This document shows, piece after piece, positions 22,698 to 33,183 of a stretch of 64,000 nucleotides of DNA. Positions within the stretch are counted from its first letter, which is position 1, and each line of letters opens with the position of its first letter. The position numbers and the translations under genes were made by a program. Under the pieces are notes generated by a model. It did no database searches and was not told the DNA's origin. It was given only the letters and a program-made list of their open reading frames with translations. This DNA is from Myrmaecium sp. VS I D KN 1 (taxonomy: Eukaryota > Ascomycota > Dothideomycetes > Valsariales > Valsariaceae). The DNA is taken from NCBI GenBank assembly GCA_019775845.1, contig JADQAV010000018.1, positions 193,044 through 257,043 on the forward strand. Direction: 5' to 3'.

Positions 22698-24422
22698 TCA
22701 TCGATAGGTATCCAGCAGCATGACGCTGGATGGTGCCGGAGACCCGAAGACGAACGCTCTCCATTGCTCGTCATCATTATAATCATTGATAGAGGATCTT
22801 TCGGGACGTTCCGTCGCCCTGTTGCCCTGATGCAGGAGGTGGCTTAGAAATGGCGGGACCGCGACGGATGTAGAGCGATTCCCGTGGCTCGGCGTCCGCC
22901 GTGCCTGGCCGTTGTCTTGTTCGTCGTTTATGTCCTCGAGTCCGACGATGAATCCATGCTTGTTGTTCTCGTTTGGTAGTGCAAGATGGACTTCGGGGGA
23001 AGGCGAAGAAGACCCTCGTACTGGCGTCACAGAGCCAAAATGTTCGGTACCGAAAGAAGGACGACGGGTGGATTGGCTAGTATGTGAATGTGTGCTGGCA
23101 TGTATGACAGGTTTGTGGTAGTGATAGTCTCCAGTTGACGACCTAGTGTACTCGTCATCCTCAACCTCGCCCTCACTTTCTTGACTGACCGACGGCGCAG
23201 ATGGCTGTCCTCCAATCCTCATGGATGTGGTGTACGACCCCCGAGACTTCACCTCTTCCTGGTTATGTTCATCCAGCTGTTCAAGCTCATCCGCTTGAGG
23301 GTCCCCTCTCCAATCCGCACGGCCAGAGTCATAACAGGACGCAAAAGTCCTTGGAGGATCGCTGTATAACTCGCTGCACTCCACAAACCCCTGGCCGAGT
23401 TGTTCCACCGGAGCTCCCCGGTCGAGCATATTGGCAGGCTCAAATCCTTCGTAACTAGCATCTCGAGTGAATCTCGATGATTCAAGGCCAACCCCCGTTG
23501 CTTCACACGGAGTTTGGTAACGCATGGCAGTATGTATGCTGCCACTTTGCGTGTTTGGATGAACCAAAGGTGAAGACGGCCGGCGACCACCCCGATCCGC
23601 ATCCCACGTACCACCCTCTTGCAACAAGGGCCGAACGGACAGCCTACCAGGCTCTCCAATGCGTATCTCGATGTCGTCCGGAGGGCCCAGCTCCTCCCTT
23701 CCGTTGCCAGCTCGACCGTCCGTCTCCCAGGGTTCAACAGTTCTCTCAGCCTTCCGCCTCTGCACCGGCCGCACATGCGGACTGTCGCAGAGACGACGCC
23801 GTTTACCCGCTCGCCGGCCTGGATCTCTAACGGACCGGAACAGAGTGGTAGGACGTGGATGCGACGGTGCCAGACCGAGCCAGTCCGCCGCGCTCAGCAG
23901 TCTCGCTCTGCCCGCTTCGAAGGATGTGCTCGAAGGGGATTCGGTACGCCGGATTCTCGGTGAAGCTGTGGCAACCGCTTGCGCTGGTGCTGGACCGCCT
24001 TCAGCTTCAGATGAGACTGAATGGGGAGCATGTCGTGCGGGGCCGGAGGTGGACTTACATCTCCCGTCTTCATCCTGAGGAGAAGAAAAACGGCTGTGCT
24101 TCCGCCAGCCCGGCAAGTCCTCTTTTCCCTCTCCTCCGTGGTCGTCGTCGCTGCAATCCTTCCGTCCGTCATCGTCACCCTCTCTCCATCGCCGTGCCCG
24201 CGTGGCGGAGGAGTCCGCGCCCCTCTGTGACTCCAGTGCGAACGACGGACTCGCTCGCTTTTCCGCGCGGTCCAGCCATCCGAAGCTGACGGGAGAACAC
24301 GGTGCCGGTCGGGAGCCGGTGTGCAGCTGCGAGCGGATCTTTGCGAAATGACGTTTCTGCCGTCGCGTCTCGTCTTTGCTCGAGCGGCTGTGCCGTTGCC
24401 TTTGGCCTCCTGTCCAGTTCAT
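22698..24422 (-). CDS. Conserved-looking fungal protein of unknown function
   Basis: 574 residues if unspliced, ATG at 24422. I cannot name the family. Visible features: basic N-terminus (about 8-35); a GWLDRAEKRASPSF segment (about 49-62) and, further on, LLSAADWLGL next to RPTTLF; a KRRRL basic patch that could act in nuclear import; DDIEIRIG (about 258); long acidic/Ser/Gln-rich disordered parts; and EQWRAFVFGS near the C-terminus. The short conserved-looking blocks spaced by disorder suggest a regulatory or nuclear protein, but this is inference. A good donor (GTAAGT, 24058-24053) and an AG at 23967-23966 would define a 93-nt in-frame intron without stops, so a 543-residue product is possible. 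Confidence 0.7.
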   Translation of the reverse strand: MNWTGGQRQRHSRSSKDETRRQKRHFAKIRSQLHTGSRPAPCSPVSFGWLDRAEKRASPSFALESQRGADSSATRARRWREGDDDGRKDCSDDDHGGEGKEDLPGWRKHSRFSSPQDEDGRCKSTSGPARHAPHSVSSEAEGGPAPAQAVATASPRIRRTESPSSTSFEAGRARLLSAADWLGLAPSHPRPTTLFRSVRDPGRRAGKRRRLCDSPHVRPVQRRKAERTVEPWETDGRAGNGREELGPPDDIEIRIGEPGRLSVRPLLQEGGTWDADRGGRRPSSPLVHPNTQSGSIHTAMRYQTPCEATGVGLESSRFTRDASYEGFEPANMLDRGAPVEQLGQGFVECSELYSDPPRTFASCYDSGRADWRGDPQADELEQLDEHNQEEVKSRGSYTTSMRIGGQPSAPSVSQESEGEVEDDEYTRSSTGDYHYHKPVIHASTHSHTSQSTRRPSFGTEHFGSVTPVRGSSSPSPEVHLALPNENNKHGFIVGLEDINDEQDNGQARRTPSHGNRSTSVAVPPFLSHLLHQGNRATERPERSSINDYNDDEQWRAFVFGSPAPSSVMLLDTYR

Positions 24423-25752
24423 CTTCTATTTGGTTTAGGTTGAGGTTGAAAGAGGGCCGGGAGAGCGTTCTTCGGGTTTGGGAGGGTACGTATGTACTGT
24501 CGAGGCGGTTAGCAGATTGGACGGTGAGGTGTCTTTCCTATTTAGGTAGGCACGAATATCAATCTCGTACCTACTAGTAGTAACCAAAGGTCACAGACAT
24601 TTCCCCCAGGCACGATATCATCTAGGAGATCCCACATACCGAACCACTCCCGTCTGTCTTCGCGGTCCCGGCTGCACCCAGCCCAGACACCCTCCCCCTC
24701 ACCCTCCAACCACCATCATCCAGTCTGATATCCAGTAGAGTTACCAAAACCCGGGTATCAACCCTAGGCAAAAAGAAAGGATGTGAACGATATGGGAACC
24801 GACTCGCTCGAAGATCATAGATGGCCGGGACACCTCCACGGGGGAAAGGGAGGAAGGGGGGTGGGTATATCAGAGATAGAGTAGTATATGTACTTATAGA
24901 AGAGCACAGCAGCAGCAGAAGTAGCGACAGGAACCAAAACCGCACCCTCCCGAGGCAGCGGGAGCACCAGAAATAGCACCAACCAGAGGGGTTTGGTTAT
25001 ACATATAACAGATAGCCTAGAAATGACACGTTTGCAGTCTCATCACTCTTGGCGCACTGTGGTATGGAGAAGAAAGAGAGAGGGAGATCAAGGAGTCATT
25101 CTTTTCTTTTCCTTTTCTTTTCTTTTTCTTTGCCTCAACATTCCACTTAAAGGCGGTGGTGGTGCTTTTCCAAGATCATTGTCATCATCATCGTTATTGT
25201 TATTTGGATGGGATGTAAGTAAGGGAAAGTAAGGATTTTTACTGCATGCCACGCCACGCCACGCCACGCCATGTCGACAGACAGAGAGAGAGGAGAAGGA
25301 GAAAGGAGGAGCCATGCATGATCCGCGAAGCAAAGCTACGCAAAGGCAAAGCATAGCAAAGCAAAGCAGGGAAATCTCAACTAGGAAAGAAGAAAGAAAA
25401 GACATCAGGGTGAACATTAAACGTACGACAGCCAAAAGAAAAGAAGAAAAGGAACGAACAGCAAACGCCCACAACTCCCTCGACCCAACCCAAGCAGAAA
25501 CCCCTCCTCCTCCTCCAAAAGCAAACCGTCTTAAGGGGGGGAAGCCCGATATAGACATACGAAGAAATGTCGATAAGTAAGAAAGGGGCATGGCAAAAGA
25601 AAACACGGGAGGGCGAGAGCTAGGGCCGACGCGAGAAAGGGAGAAACGGAGATGAACTCGGTTTGATGATAACCCCCACCGGACGTGAACACGTAAAAAA
25701 ACATGAGTGAGGCAGAGGGACAGGGAGAGAAGGAGAGCGAGCCACGACAAGG
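24423..25752. other. Intergenic region, no gene seen
   Basis: 1.33 kb between CDC14's stop and the start of the unrecognised gene. Contains TACCTA motifs at about 24540-24575, a CACGC tandem (about 25248-25271) and AAAGC-rich DNA (about 25325-25370). Low-complexity frames only. Confidence 0.5.
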
Positions 25753-27777
25753 CTAGCTTCTCGCGCGGTGATTCGAGGTACCCACGCTGCCCAACCGACC
25801 GCTCGTCTTCCGCACGCCCGCCTTGCCCTCCGTGCTCCGCCGCGCGGGGCTGGCGCGCGTCTTGCCGACGCTGACGGCGCCGTATCCGCTCTTCGCCGCG
25901 CCCGCGCCGCCGGGCGTTTTCGGAGCCGCCACATGATTTTCAATGTCGCTCTCGCCCGCCGGCACGTTCCAGGCGGTCGTCGTGACCGTCGTCGCCGACG
26001 ACGCCGTGGTCGTGCAGCTGACCGCGCGGCGCTTGCCCCGGCCGGAGACCGGCGACCGCGACGCTTTCCGCGCGAGCATGCGCAGCTGGTACTCCTCCTC
26101 GCTTTCGGAGTCGCCGCACTTGTCTGCGTCCGCCTTGACGAACGGTTCGTTCTCGTAGTTGTGGTGAGTGGGTGATCGTTGGCGCGCGCTCGTGCCCGCG
26201 CCGTAGACCTTGCTCGTCTTTCGCGGTTGACCCGGCGTCGGCGCAGGCAAGTTCTCGTCTTGAGCGATGGTGGCGTTCCGTTCGTTGGATTGAATCTCCC
26301 CGAGCGCCGCCCGTTTTTGACTGCCATTGGGCGGGGTGAAGGTTTGGCCGTTGCTGACAAGGCGTTGCTTGTGGGCTGCCTTCGTCGGTGTGGAGGGAGT
26401 CATGGCTGCGATCCTCTCCCTCATGCTGTCTTCGAACCACCACTCCCGGAATGTGCCTTGGTTCAAATGGAGCCAATGTTGCTGCGGACCAACCACCATA
26501 CCAGGCCGCATGAAGCGCATATACGCAATGACTTCATTCGCGGTGAATCCATGTCGGTAGATGAGGTAGGCCCCAATCAAGCAACCAGTCCTGCCCAGGC
26601 CTGCCTTGCAGTGCACGGCGATGCTACGTTTCCGCACCGTGATCATCTCATGCGCGAGGTTAATAAACTTACGGACGGTGTAGAGCGGTGGACAGGTGCC
26701 GTCATCGAAAATCATGTCGAGATGCTCGATGCCCAGCGCAGTAAAATAGGACGGTGAATAGAGCTCCGAGTTCAGCCGTACGACCAACCCAATATTCCTG
26801 CTCGCGAAGTGCGACAAGACATTCTTGAAAGGTGTTGGCAACGACGATCGCTGGACATCAGCGATTGTGCGAGGTAATTTCGCATATGACGGATGCGACG
26901 GGGGTATCACGTGAGTTGGTTGATGTTGCGGCGATGCGAACGCAAGAAAGTCTGGGGATATCCAATTGAAATCGCCCATGTCCACTCGCTCATATTTTTC
27001 ATACCTACAAGGAGTTAGTAAGACGACGTGTGGATTGCAAGTTTGCGTGCTTACTCTTCGAGACTGAACTCCTTCAAGGCGCAGAGGCCTTCTTCTTTCG
27101 CCCGCCACACACCGTAAACAACATCTTGGATATTAAGGACATAATCTGCTTGGCTATAACCCGCGTCGCGGAACGGCATGCAGGGCGGGTCCATTTGCGC
27201 AATGGGAGCGAGAGCGAGATGGGGTGGCCAGGACTGAATCAGAACCATATAGCAAGCCAGTATACAAGCCGCATTAGCGCGGCCTAAGTCTGCTGTCAGT
27301 ATTCTCTTTCGCACCTACAGAGCGCACGCTACGGAAGACTTACTTCTTGAGTCGGCATGGCTCCAGAAAACCACGCCGCGATCCTCATTCGCTGGATCTC
27401 CAAGCACTTCATGCAACTGCACAGCAAACCTGTAAAGATGGCCTATATGCAGCGGACCGAAGTCGGCATGGAAAGCGTTGTATAAAAGCGAGTTGTCGAT
27501 GGAAAAATAAACCGGGGGATGGACCTTAGGGCCACCCTCTGCTGTTGCGACAGGGCCTTGCTGGGCCCTTGCGGAGCGTTTCGTGGGGGAGCGGGTTTGT
27601 TTGGGGTAGGGGAACGGAGTGTGCTCGTTGGGCGGGTGGGTGTATGAAGCCAGATAGAGCCTGTCTGAAAGTCGAAGCGAATCAGCACCGCCGGACGGGC
27701 GTGAAGCGACGACCGTGTCTACCTTGGATATATTCAATGATCTGGCCGTAGCTCGTGCTTGCTGCAGCGGGAGGCAT
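25753..27777 (-). CDS. cdc14: CDC14 dual-specificity phosphatase
   Basis: Minus-strand exons 27777..27723, 27664..27344, 27283..27056 and 27005..25753 give 618 residues. All three introns (58, 60 and 50 nt) have GT/AG ends and restore the conserved text MPPAAASTSYGQIIEYIQ-DRLYLASYTH, then DSRSRANAACILACYM and FSLEEYEKYERVDMGDFNW. The N-terminal domain (about 19-195) contains YFSIDNSLLYNAFHADFGPL. The catalytic domain has the P-loop HCKAGLGRTG at about 333-342 (nucleophile Cys about 334). The C-terminal third is disordered and rich in Ser, Thr and Arg/Lys, with TP and SP sites. Cdc14 reverses CDK phosphorylation at mitotic exit and cytokinesis and acts in the nucleolus, spindle and septum. GC content rises sharply in the 3' third of exon 4. 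Confidence 0.96.
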
Positions 27778-28948
27778 GATTGCGATGCTTCGATATGGCT
27801 AGGTGAAATCGAAGCGTTAAACCGTGAGGACCCTCTTGCTCCCTGCTCCAAGCGCGCAAGCGATCACTGCCCGTTTGACAGTGAACCGAAGGCGGAGTAA
27901 TAATTGTGAGTGCGGCTCGTCCGTGAATCGCGGGACGCACGGCTGGTCGAGGAGCGCGATGTTCGGTCGCAAGGCTATATGGCGACGGGACCTGGCGAGT
28001 GCGCACTCGGCACGGCTAAGGAATACAGCTAAAGATGTCGAAAGGCTGGTGTTGGGGGATGAGATGAGAGAGAGGTGTTGTTGGAGGGAAGCGGTCCTGT
28101 TTGTATGCTGGTCGGCATGTGCGATGTTGTGGTAAACAAGGGATCTGCGCTAGGCCGCGTTGGACGGGTAGCGGAAGATGCAGGAGGGGCGCAGGATAAG
28201 TGGGGCCGCGTCTGCAAGGCCGGGCAGAATAACACAATGCCATCGTCTCCGTCTAGGAGGATTAAATCCTACGTTGAACGTGTTGGTACATACTGTACAT
28301 AAGTATCTCCGGTAACGATGCACGGCTGCTGTTTCTCGGACGCTCGAGAAACTGCACGATACAAGCGTAGAATTTCTCTCATGTTTGGGATCTGTGCTTG
28401 TTTGCGGCAGGAGTAGGAGGTAGTATACTACGGAGTGGTGGACCTAGAGCTACATCGTCGTTGAATGTGTTGTCAATTGGCAAAGGTTCCCATACACTTT
28501 TAGTAGTCAAGAATCAGTCCGCATTATAGATAACTAACGATGGAATAATCCCTGGCAGTTCTTTTGAATCGTCCATCGTCCCGGGACGAGAAGTGCATCG
28601 ATGTCTCCAGGGAAGCTGTTGCATACATTAGTAGTGAGGTAAAAAGCACTGCGTTGTTGTCCCGTCGGGACGGGCGTGCGGCCGTTTATTCTGTCACCTC
28701 CCACACGGGCGCTTGACCGAACATGGGATAGGCTCACATGGAGAATTATCCGCGGGTCCAGCCAAAGGTACCCGGCGCATTGATCCTGCCGAGAGCCCAT
28801 CGACCTCCACCGGCGGTCGGTCTCGTTGTCGTGTATGTACATAAGTGGCATCCCTCCATCCCCTCCCGGCCGTTTCATCCTCGCACGCTCTTCCTGTTGC
28901 TTGGGGGACCGCTAGCACCCGCGGTAACCACCCCCCTCTCGCATCGTC
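27778..28948. promoter_or_regulatory. Divergent upstream region of CDC14 and the SET gene
   Basis: 1.17 kb between two divergent start codons. It should contain both promoters. Short open frames on both strands have no recognisable domain. No RNA gene seen. Confidence 0.5.
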
Positions 28949-30966
28949 ATGATCCGAAACGGTCGTGCTGAAGGCTGGCTCAAGCTGCCCAGCACCGCCT
29001 GCCGCACTTGGGCGGCCTTCAATCGTGTCTCCTTCGATGGCATCAAGATCGCTTCGATGCCGCACAGAGGAACTGGCGTTGTCGCCGAACGTGACCTTCA
29101 TGGTGGAGAGGAGGCGCCCTTGATGGTCGTGCCGAGAGACCTCGTCCTTTCCCGCCAGACTGTGCATGAGCACGCGAAATATGATGCGGATTTCCGGCAG
29201 GTCCTCGAGGCTTTCGGGCCATTTGGAAGAGTAAGTGTAGTGCGTTGTTGAGGTTTCTGTGTGCATTCCCCTTTCTCTGAGTATCACCCTATCGAATAAT
29301 TTGATTTCAATCACAATCCGTCTTGCAAGTTGCTGCCCTCTCCCCTCTCCGCTCATTTGATTGTGTATGGGGAGTCCGTGGTTCACATATCTTGGGATAC
29401 CTCTTTTTGCGTATCCTCCGTTGTCCAGGCGTGCAGCATATGGAGGTCGCTGATGTTACCATGTTGTTACATGGCGCATTTGTTATTAGATGGACCAATT
29501 TGATTGTAAAGACCGTTTGCTCGTTGCGTTCATGACCAGCTCATTTGCTTCTGTCTAGACTGCCAGAGGAGCGATACTCAGTTTTCTCCTGATGCAAGCA
29601 ACTGTTGCGTGCCCCTCTGTGCCCCACGGGGTGGGTGTGCAAAATCCTTGGACAGAGTAAAAACTTCGTTCTTCTTCGATGTCTGCTCGACATGGCTAAA
29701 GGCTGTTTATAGGTATATCAAACTTCTTCCTTACGAGGATCTGCCCACCTTCTGGACAGAGGAAGAGTACGAACTGCTTCTGGGCACATCACTCAGGCCA
29801 GCCGTGTCCGCAAAACTCAAGAGCTTGAGACGAGAGTTCGACCATTTCCGTGAGGCAACCAAGCACATTGGCTGGTGTCAAAAATATTGGTGGGATGAAA
29901 GCAAAGGTCTGTTGACTTTCGATGACTGGAAACAGGTCGATGCCATGTATAGGACTCGTGCGTTGAACTACCCTCAAATCGGCGAATGTATGGCTCCATG
30001 TATTGACATGGCGAATCATGCGTCCGGTACAACCACTGCTGCATTATGGGAAGTTGACGGAGCCGGAAACGCCATTCTCCTGCTTCGAGACGGCATCGAT
30101 GTGAAGGCAGGTAGGGAAGTTACCATAACGTTAGTCATTCGTCTCCACTTGGTGCCTGTTCAGAGTTGTTGACGATTGCAAAAGCTACGGCGATGATAAA
30201 GGCGCCTGTGAGATGATCTTCTCGTACGGTTTCATCGAGGATTCCACGACATCGGCCAAAGTGGTTTTACTTGACTTATCAATGCTGGAAGACGACCCGC
30301 TCGGACTGGCCAAGATGAACGTGTTGACCGCGGCCCCAGGTTGCCGGGTGTATGACCGGGGGAGCGAGACATCATGGGAAAGCGACTTCGTTTGGCTGAT
30401 CTGTGTCAACGAGGAAGACGGCTTATCTTTCGACTTCCTCGAGTCTGTCGATGGCAACCGTGAGTTAAAGGCATTCTGGAAGGGCAAAGAGCTCGAGGAC
30501 ACATCTCGGTTCCATGAATTGCTTGTGAAGGATGATTTGTGGGATTTATATCAGCTTCGAGCCACCGCAATTATCCAAGAGCGGGTGGAGAGGCAGCTAT
30601 TACTGTTCCATCGCGCGCCTGACATTGAGGATAGCGAAGATGGTATTGATGAGGAAGGGAAAAGAAGGAGGTCTCTTATATCTTCGCTTCGCAGTTTGGA
30701 GACTGATCTCTTGGAGAGGGCATACGGCGATCTAGAGGACCAGGTGCGTAAAATGAGCTTCCACCCCTCGTCCCCCAACCGCCGCGACAATTTTCGAAGA
30801 GCTCGCGTCGAATTGTGCTCTATCCCAATCGCTGACCGGGAGAGTTTCGATTGGTGTTTGGGCTAACGCGACGTGATTTGTCGATTGGCAGAAACTCAAG
30901 CTCCTCGATTCTGACGTTGTGCGTCAATATCTCGATCCGGATGATGCCGCAAAGGAGTTTGCGTGA
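28949..30966 (+). CDS. SET-domain protein lysine methyltransferase (RKM/SETD-like)
   Basis: Exons 28949..29230, 29559..29656, 29713..30129, 30185..30743 and 30892..30966 give 476 residues. All junctions keep frame. The split SET domain runs from about 25 (GIKIASMPHRGTGVVAERDL) to about 285. It includes CIDMANHASG (the N-H motif, about 230-240) and, across the exon 3/4 junction, EVTITYGDDKG and then FSYGFI, the Tyr-Gly cofactor and active-site region. The C-terminal part resembles the Rubisco-methyltransferase substrate-binding helical domain and ends in a charged helix. Such fungal enzymes methylate ribosomal or translation proteins; the substrate is unknown. Intron 1 is unusually long (328 nt), so a small missed exon there cannot be excluded. 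Confidence 0.88.
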
Positions 30967-33183
30967 TCGGCAGCCACCCTCTCCCTTTTCCCCGTGGGGT
31001 CGCGAAAACGCTAGGGGTCTGGGGTCCGAGAACACCCGCTCGAGCATCCGCGCCGCATCACTCGCGCTTGATCTTGCAAACTAAATACCGCTTCTCTTCT
31101 GCATGGAGTCTGCGATGTCATTTAATTACATCGCTTGATCTCCTCTCTGTAACTATAGCAAACAGCACCCTTGGCTGTCCAGCAATGGTGCGGGGAAGCA
31201 TGCGCACTACCTAACTTCGAGGGGATGTCAAGATGCTAAGCGTGCTTTGTCGCGCGGCTGTCGGAAGGACAAGGAAAAGAAAGGAAAAAAGGCGTCAAAC
31301 GAGCGGGAAGCGAGAGCGATGGGGGAAACCGGAACGTTCCTGGATGCTGCTCGTCGAACCCGGTCCAGATCTTGCGCAAGAGGGAGGCCTAACTTTTCTG
31401 CTAGCGATGGGCCATCGAGCGGTAGGTGGGGGAGGGGGATACGCAGGGAATCGATGCTGTCCGGAGCTTAGCTCCGGGGTAGGATAGAACGTGGATCGCT
31501 GTAGTCCCTACCTAAGCTTCATACCTCCGGCTTCGGACCTCTGCTTTCTTTCTTGGCCTTCAAGATTCATCGTGCTTCACTTCCTTCGATAGATTTACAG
31601 CTTCATAATACTTGGGTCCACAACCGATGCTCACCTACACGCCCACAGGTGAGATGGAAGAAAAGCAGGAATGTGACCAGAAGAGCCCATCCTTCGCCTG
31701 TATGTGTATGCGCGTGTGAACGGGCTGAGGCGCAGTTTTCTGCCAATCGAACTAGCTAGCTACAATCCTTCCTCACCATCACGCGACGACGACAACGACG
31801 ACGACGACGACCACAACGACCACGACGGCGACAGGGCCAGGCCAGACCCGATGGACAAAGAACTTCTTGGGAAGATGATTGCAGCAAGAGGATGCGGGGG
31901 GAGAGAGAATACGAGCAATCGCAGGCGACCTTGCGAACTGGTGGCGCCCATCATCATTCATCCTCCTTCTTCCTCCTCTTCCTCCTCATCATCACCACCG
32001 CGTGGCCGGACGCCATCGGATTCCCAACCAGGCCTAGCTCGTTCCTGGGGAAATGTGATGCATGAGAAAGAAAGCTGGGGAAAGTTTGGGGAATCCGGGG
32101 AGGGGGGGAGGGGGAGAGGAGGGAGGGAGGGAGGGTTGAAAAACGTGGATGCAGCCCAACCAGATGGGATGATGGGAGAAAGCATGGACCTACCTAACGT
32201 TAGTTACGGTTTACGGACCAAAGGGGAGGAAAATGCGGGGAAAGGAGGGCGTCGCAAAAAAAAAAGGCGTGAAAAGGGTGGAAAATGAAAGGGTGAAAAA
32301 AGAGGTGAATGGCGCATTCCCTTACACAAAAAAAGGCTTCCTCAGGTTGGGTCCAGTTGTGCGTGCCCCCAGGTGGGCGTTTGGGGACCAGGCGACGAGG
32401 ACGAAAAAGGGTCGGGAACGATGATGACGGCAGGCGCGGCCTGATTGGATCACGCCCCCGGTGCGGCGTCCCCACCCGTGCGGGGAGGGGGGTCGGGGTC
32501 AATGGCGGCCTTGCTAAGGCGCGGTTAGGGTCGATGCTAAGGCCTGGATCGGAACGGGCCCGTCGGTCTGATAGGCCCGCTTGCGCCTGCGGCCTTCGCC
32601 GGCCTCTCTTTGGCTGCTTGGGCTAACCCCCGCCTGCCATTGTGTCTCTCTGCCTCCACTGCCTCCACTGCCTTCACCGGGCCTAGCTTCCTCCACCGGC
32701 ACGCCCATCACCCTTTCCCATCCCATCCCATCCCATCCCATCCCTTCCCCAGCTCATCCTTCTCTCCACACACACACTTCTCACTAACCCACTCACGACT
32801 CGTCAGCCCGTCCCTCGTCCGTCCTACTTACACGTCGTTCCCGCCCCTCCCCACCATCCCTCCTTCATCATCATTGTCCCTCCATCAATCGACTCAACGT
32901 CCGCCTCACTCCCCCAGCAACCTCACCGATACATCCACCATCCGCACACGACACCCGTCCTGTCCATCTACTCACGCATACCCGTCGTCATCCTGATCGA
33001 GCTTGCGCCAGTCTCTCCTACTCATCGTTACCGACTCATCCGTATGGTCCACGCCTGCTTGTAACGACTTTTCTCTCCGCAGTCCGCCAGGACACCATCT
33101 CCTCACAGTCACCCAGCCATTGTGACACGAGGACGACGACAACTCACCACAACCACAACGACGAACCCACAACCGTCTCCAAG
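30967..33183. promoter_or_regulatory. Long G-rich upstream region of FacB
   Basis: 2.2 kb between the SET gene and FacB. It contains a GAC repeat (31783-31830), a G-run cluster (32076-32135), CCCAT repeats (32716-32745) and a long pyrimidine-rich stretch (32640-33010) typical of a fungal 5' UTR. A 194-codon plus-strand frame (31704-32288) is low-complexity and not supported. In Aspergillus nidulans facB expression is under CreA carbon catabolite repression. The GGGG runs here include many matches to the loose CreA core SYGGRG, though in DNA this G-rich that is weak evidence. Confidence 0.5.
32076..32135 (+). repeat. G-run cluster upstream of facB
   Basis: Many runs of three to seven G within 60 bp, about 1.05-1.1 kb upstream of the FacB ATG. 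Candidate G-quadruplex and cluster of loose CreA cores (SYGGRG); both are inferred. Confidence 0.5.

Noticed and set aside
31704-32288. 194-codon frame upstream of FacB
   Set aside because: Poly-Asp, poly-Ser and poly-Gly stretches made by simple repeats. Reads as promoter/leader DNA.
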